DNA from: JACJWR01 sp964627505 | GTDB taxonomy: Bacteria; Actinomycetota; Actinomycetes; S36-B12; UBA10799 | Assembly: GCA_964627505.1 (NCBI GenBank) | Contig: CAZVKB010000002.1 | Location: 7,135 to 71,134 of the forward strand | DNA length: 64,000 nucleotides | Direction of reading: 5' to 3' | In this document: one piece after another, positions 63,061 through 64,000 of the stretch | Numbering within the stretch: the stretch's first letter is position 1 | Layout: each line of letters starts with the position of its first letter | Made by a program: the position numbers and the translations under genes | Notes under the pieces: model-generated | Told to the model about the DNA's origin: nothing | Databases searched by the model: none | The model's input: only the letters and a program-made list of their open reading frames with translations

Positions 63061-64000
63061 GTGACTGACACCGCGCCCCCCAATCCACAACCGAGCCACC
63101 AGCCCGAGTCCCGCAACGCGCCGATCGCAACCTCGGATCATCCGCTGGCGGGCACCATCACCATCGGCATACCCAACCGCGGAATTACTCTGCGCCGGTG
63201 GTGGATTGTCGGGGCCGCGGTCTTCGGTCTGCTGTTCCTCGGGGTCAACCTGCTCTATGCGCGCAGCACCGAAACTCCGCAGACACCCATTCTTAACTCC
63301 CCGGATCGAGTGACCGTATTCGTCAATCCGTACGGGATCATTCCGGCGGAAGAAACCATCAAAACTCGCGTCGCCATCTCACCGCCCGGAGAACTAATGA
63401 CGTCAGATGGTTTGACCCAGCAGTTGAGCGTGCAATTGCTCAACGAAGATAAGACGTTAACCTTCGCTAAGGGCGCCACCTCGTTGTCCAGCGACATCAC
63501 GATGATCGCCTATGAGTCGTCGTATGAGAAATATCCCTTGGACGACTATTCCCTTCCCGTGCAGGTGATGGCATCCACCACCGATGCTGCCGGGGTCGTC
63601 ACGCAACTGCCCGTCGAAGTGGTGGTGTGGGGTAAGTTTCCTGGCTGGCGCGTGATCGCCAACACCAGTGAGGACCCCACAGAACCCGAGTCCGAATTCG
63701 CTGCTGCAAATGACGATACTCCCGAAGGTTACGACGAAATCGCCATCGCAGACCTCAACGTATCGCGCAACGGTTCCACGATGTCGATTGTGGTGCTACT
63801 CCTGATCGCGATGTTTGTGCTCGCTGTCATCGCGATGGTGGTAGCCCGCGCAGTCTCAAACCGAAAACGCCGAATCGAGGCCACGATGGCGAGTTGGTTC
63901 GCGGCACTGCTCTTCGCCATGGTGCCGCTGCGGACCAATATGCCGGGGGCACCCCCCATCGGTGTGTGGATCGACTTCCTAGTGTTTCTGTGGGTGTTGA
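63061..64000 (+). CDS. DUF4436 family membrane protein, N-terminal part (runs off window)
   Basis: The first 313 codons of a membrane protein starting with GTG at 63061 and open to the window end. After a polar 45-residue N-terminus comes a membrane helix (WWIVGAAVFGLLFLGVNLLYA, about 45-65). An extracytoplasmic domain of about 170 residues with YEKYPLDDYSLPVQVMAS near 157 follows. Further helices are near 240-262 (MSIVVLLLIAMFVLAVIAMVV) and at the end. This matches DUF4436, a family of unknown function common in mycobacteria and relatives. Not obviously linked to the RiPP operon. Confidence 0.8.
   Translation, partial: MTDTAPPNPQPSHQPESRNAPIATSDHPLAGTITIGIPNRGITLRRWWIVGAAVFGLLFLGVNLLYARSTETPQTPILNSPDRVTVFVNPYGIIPAEETIKTRVAISPPGELMTSDGLTQQLSVQLLNEDKTLTFAKGATSLSSDITMIAYESSYEKYPLDDYSLPVQVMASTTDAAGVVTQLPVEVVVWGKFPGWRVIANTSEDPTEPESEFAAANDDTPEGYDEIAIADLNVSRNGSTMSIVVLLLIAMFVLAVIAMVVARAVSNRKRRIEATMASWFAALLFAMVPLRTNMPGAPPIGVWIDFLVFLWVL

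Noticed and set aside
62768..63130. 120-codon minus-strand frame after sagB as a RiPP precursor
   Set aside because: It overlaps sagB antisense, has no leader-like acidic helix or GG site placed before a Cys/Ser/Thr core, and points the wrong way.

Overview
The window is one contiguous stretch of a GC-rich actinobacterial (Actinomycetota) chromosome. Three things support this. The block truB-nrnA-rbfA-infB-ylxR-nusA-rimP is of actinobacterial type. The order gcvH, FHA protein, MerR (FtsR type), bifunctional nuclease, second MerR, gcvP matches the Mycobacterium tuberculosis Rv1826-Rv1832 neighbourhood, with a pgsA2-like gene nearby. Families largely confined to Actinobacteria are present (DUF3068, DUF4436, AftD-like arabinofuranosyltransferase, DUF4439). 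I cannot name the order or genus. Coding density is very high: no gap between genes exceeds about 200 bases. I saw no tRNA, rRNA, CRISPR array, insertion sequence or prophage gene.

Layout. 1-6.5 kb (minus strand): translation and transcription housekeeping operon from rimP to truB. 6.6-7.6 kb: two ferritin-like proteins. 7.6-14.5 kb (minus): proS, a GNAT acetyltransferase, ppc and ispG. 14.6-23.5 kb (plus): a surface-glycan group (two methyltransferases, an acyltransferase-SGNH membrane protein, a giant AftD-like GT-C enzyme, a GT4 glycosyltransferase) with one small divergent membrane gene. It ends at a strong hairpin shared with rpsA. 23.5-36.1 kb (minus): rpsA, DUF3068, gcvP, MerR, nuclease, ftsR, FHA, gcvH, a nucleotidyltransferase fused to a degenerate phosphomannomutase, a CDP-alcohol phosphatidyltransferase and a membrane protein. 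36.2-41.5 kb (plus): PEBP protein, CPA1 antiporter, POT transporter, tyrosine phosphatase and GDSL esterase. 41.5-50.5 kb: mixed accessory genes (secreted SGNH hydrolase, idi, a GalT/HIT-like protein, PAP2 phosphatase with an alpha/beta hydrolase, a coiled-coil protein, an MFS transporter).

The most interesting region is 51.5-63.0 kb (plus). Seven genes with overlapping or abutting ends form a RiPP cluster of the thiazole/oxazole-modified microcin (TOMM) type with NHLP-type export. They are an HlyD-like secretion protein, a C39 peptidase-ABC exporter, a second ABC exporter, an E1-like/YcaO cyclodehydratase fusion, an unrecognised 379-residue protein, a protein resembling an alpha/alpha-toroid (terpene-cyclase-like) fold, and a SagB-type dehydrogenase. 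The inferred order of action is as follows. The fused cyclodehydratase turns Cys/Ser/Thr of a precursor into azolines, SagB oxidises them to azoles, the two unknown proteins may add a further modification or recognise substrate, and the C39 exporter removes the leader during export. No precursor peptide gene is visible beside the cluster. The window ends inside a DUF4436 membrane protein gene.
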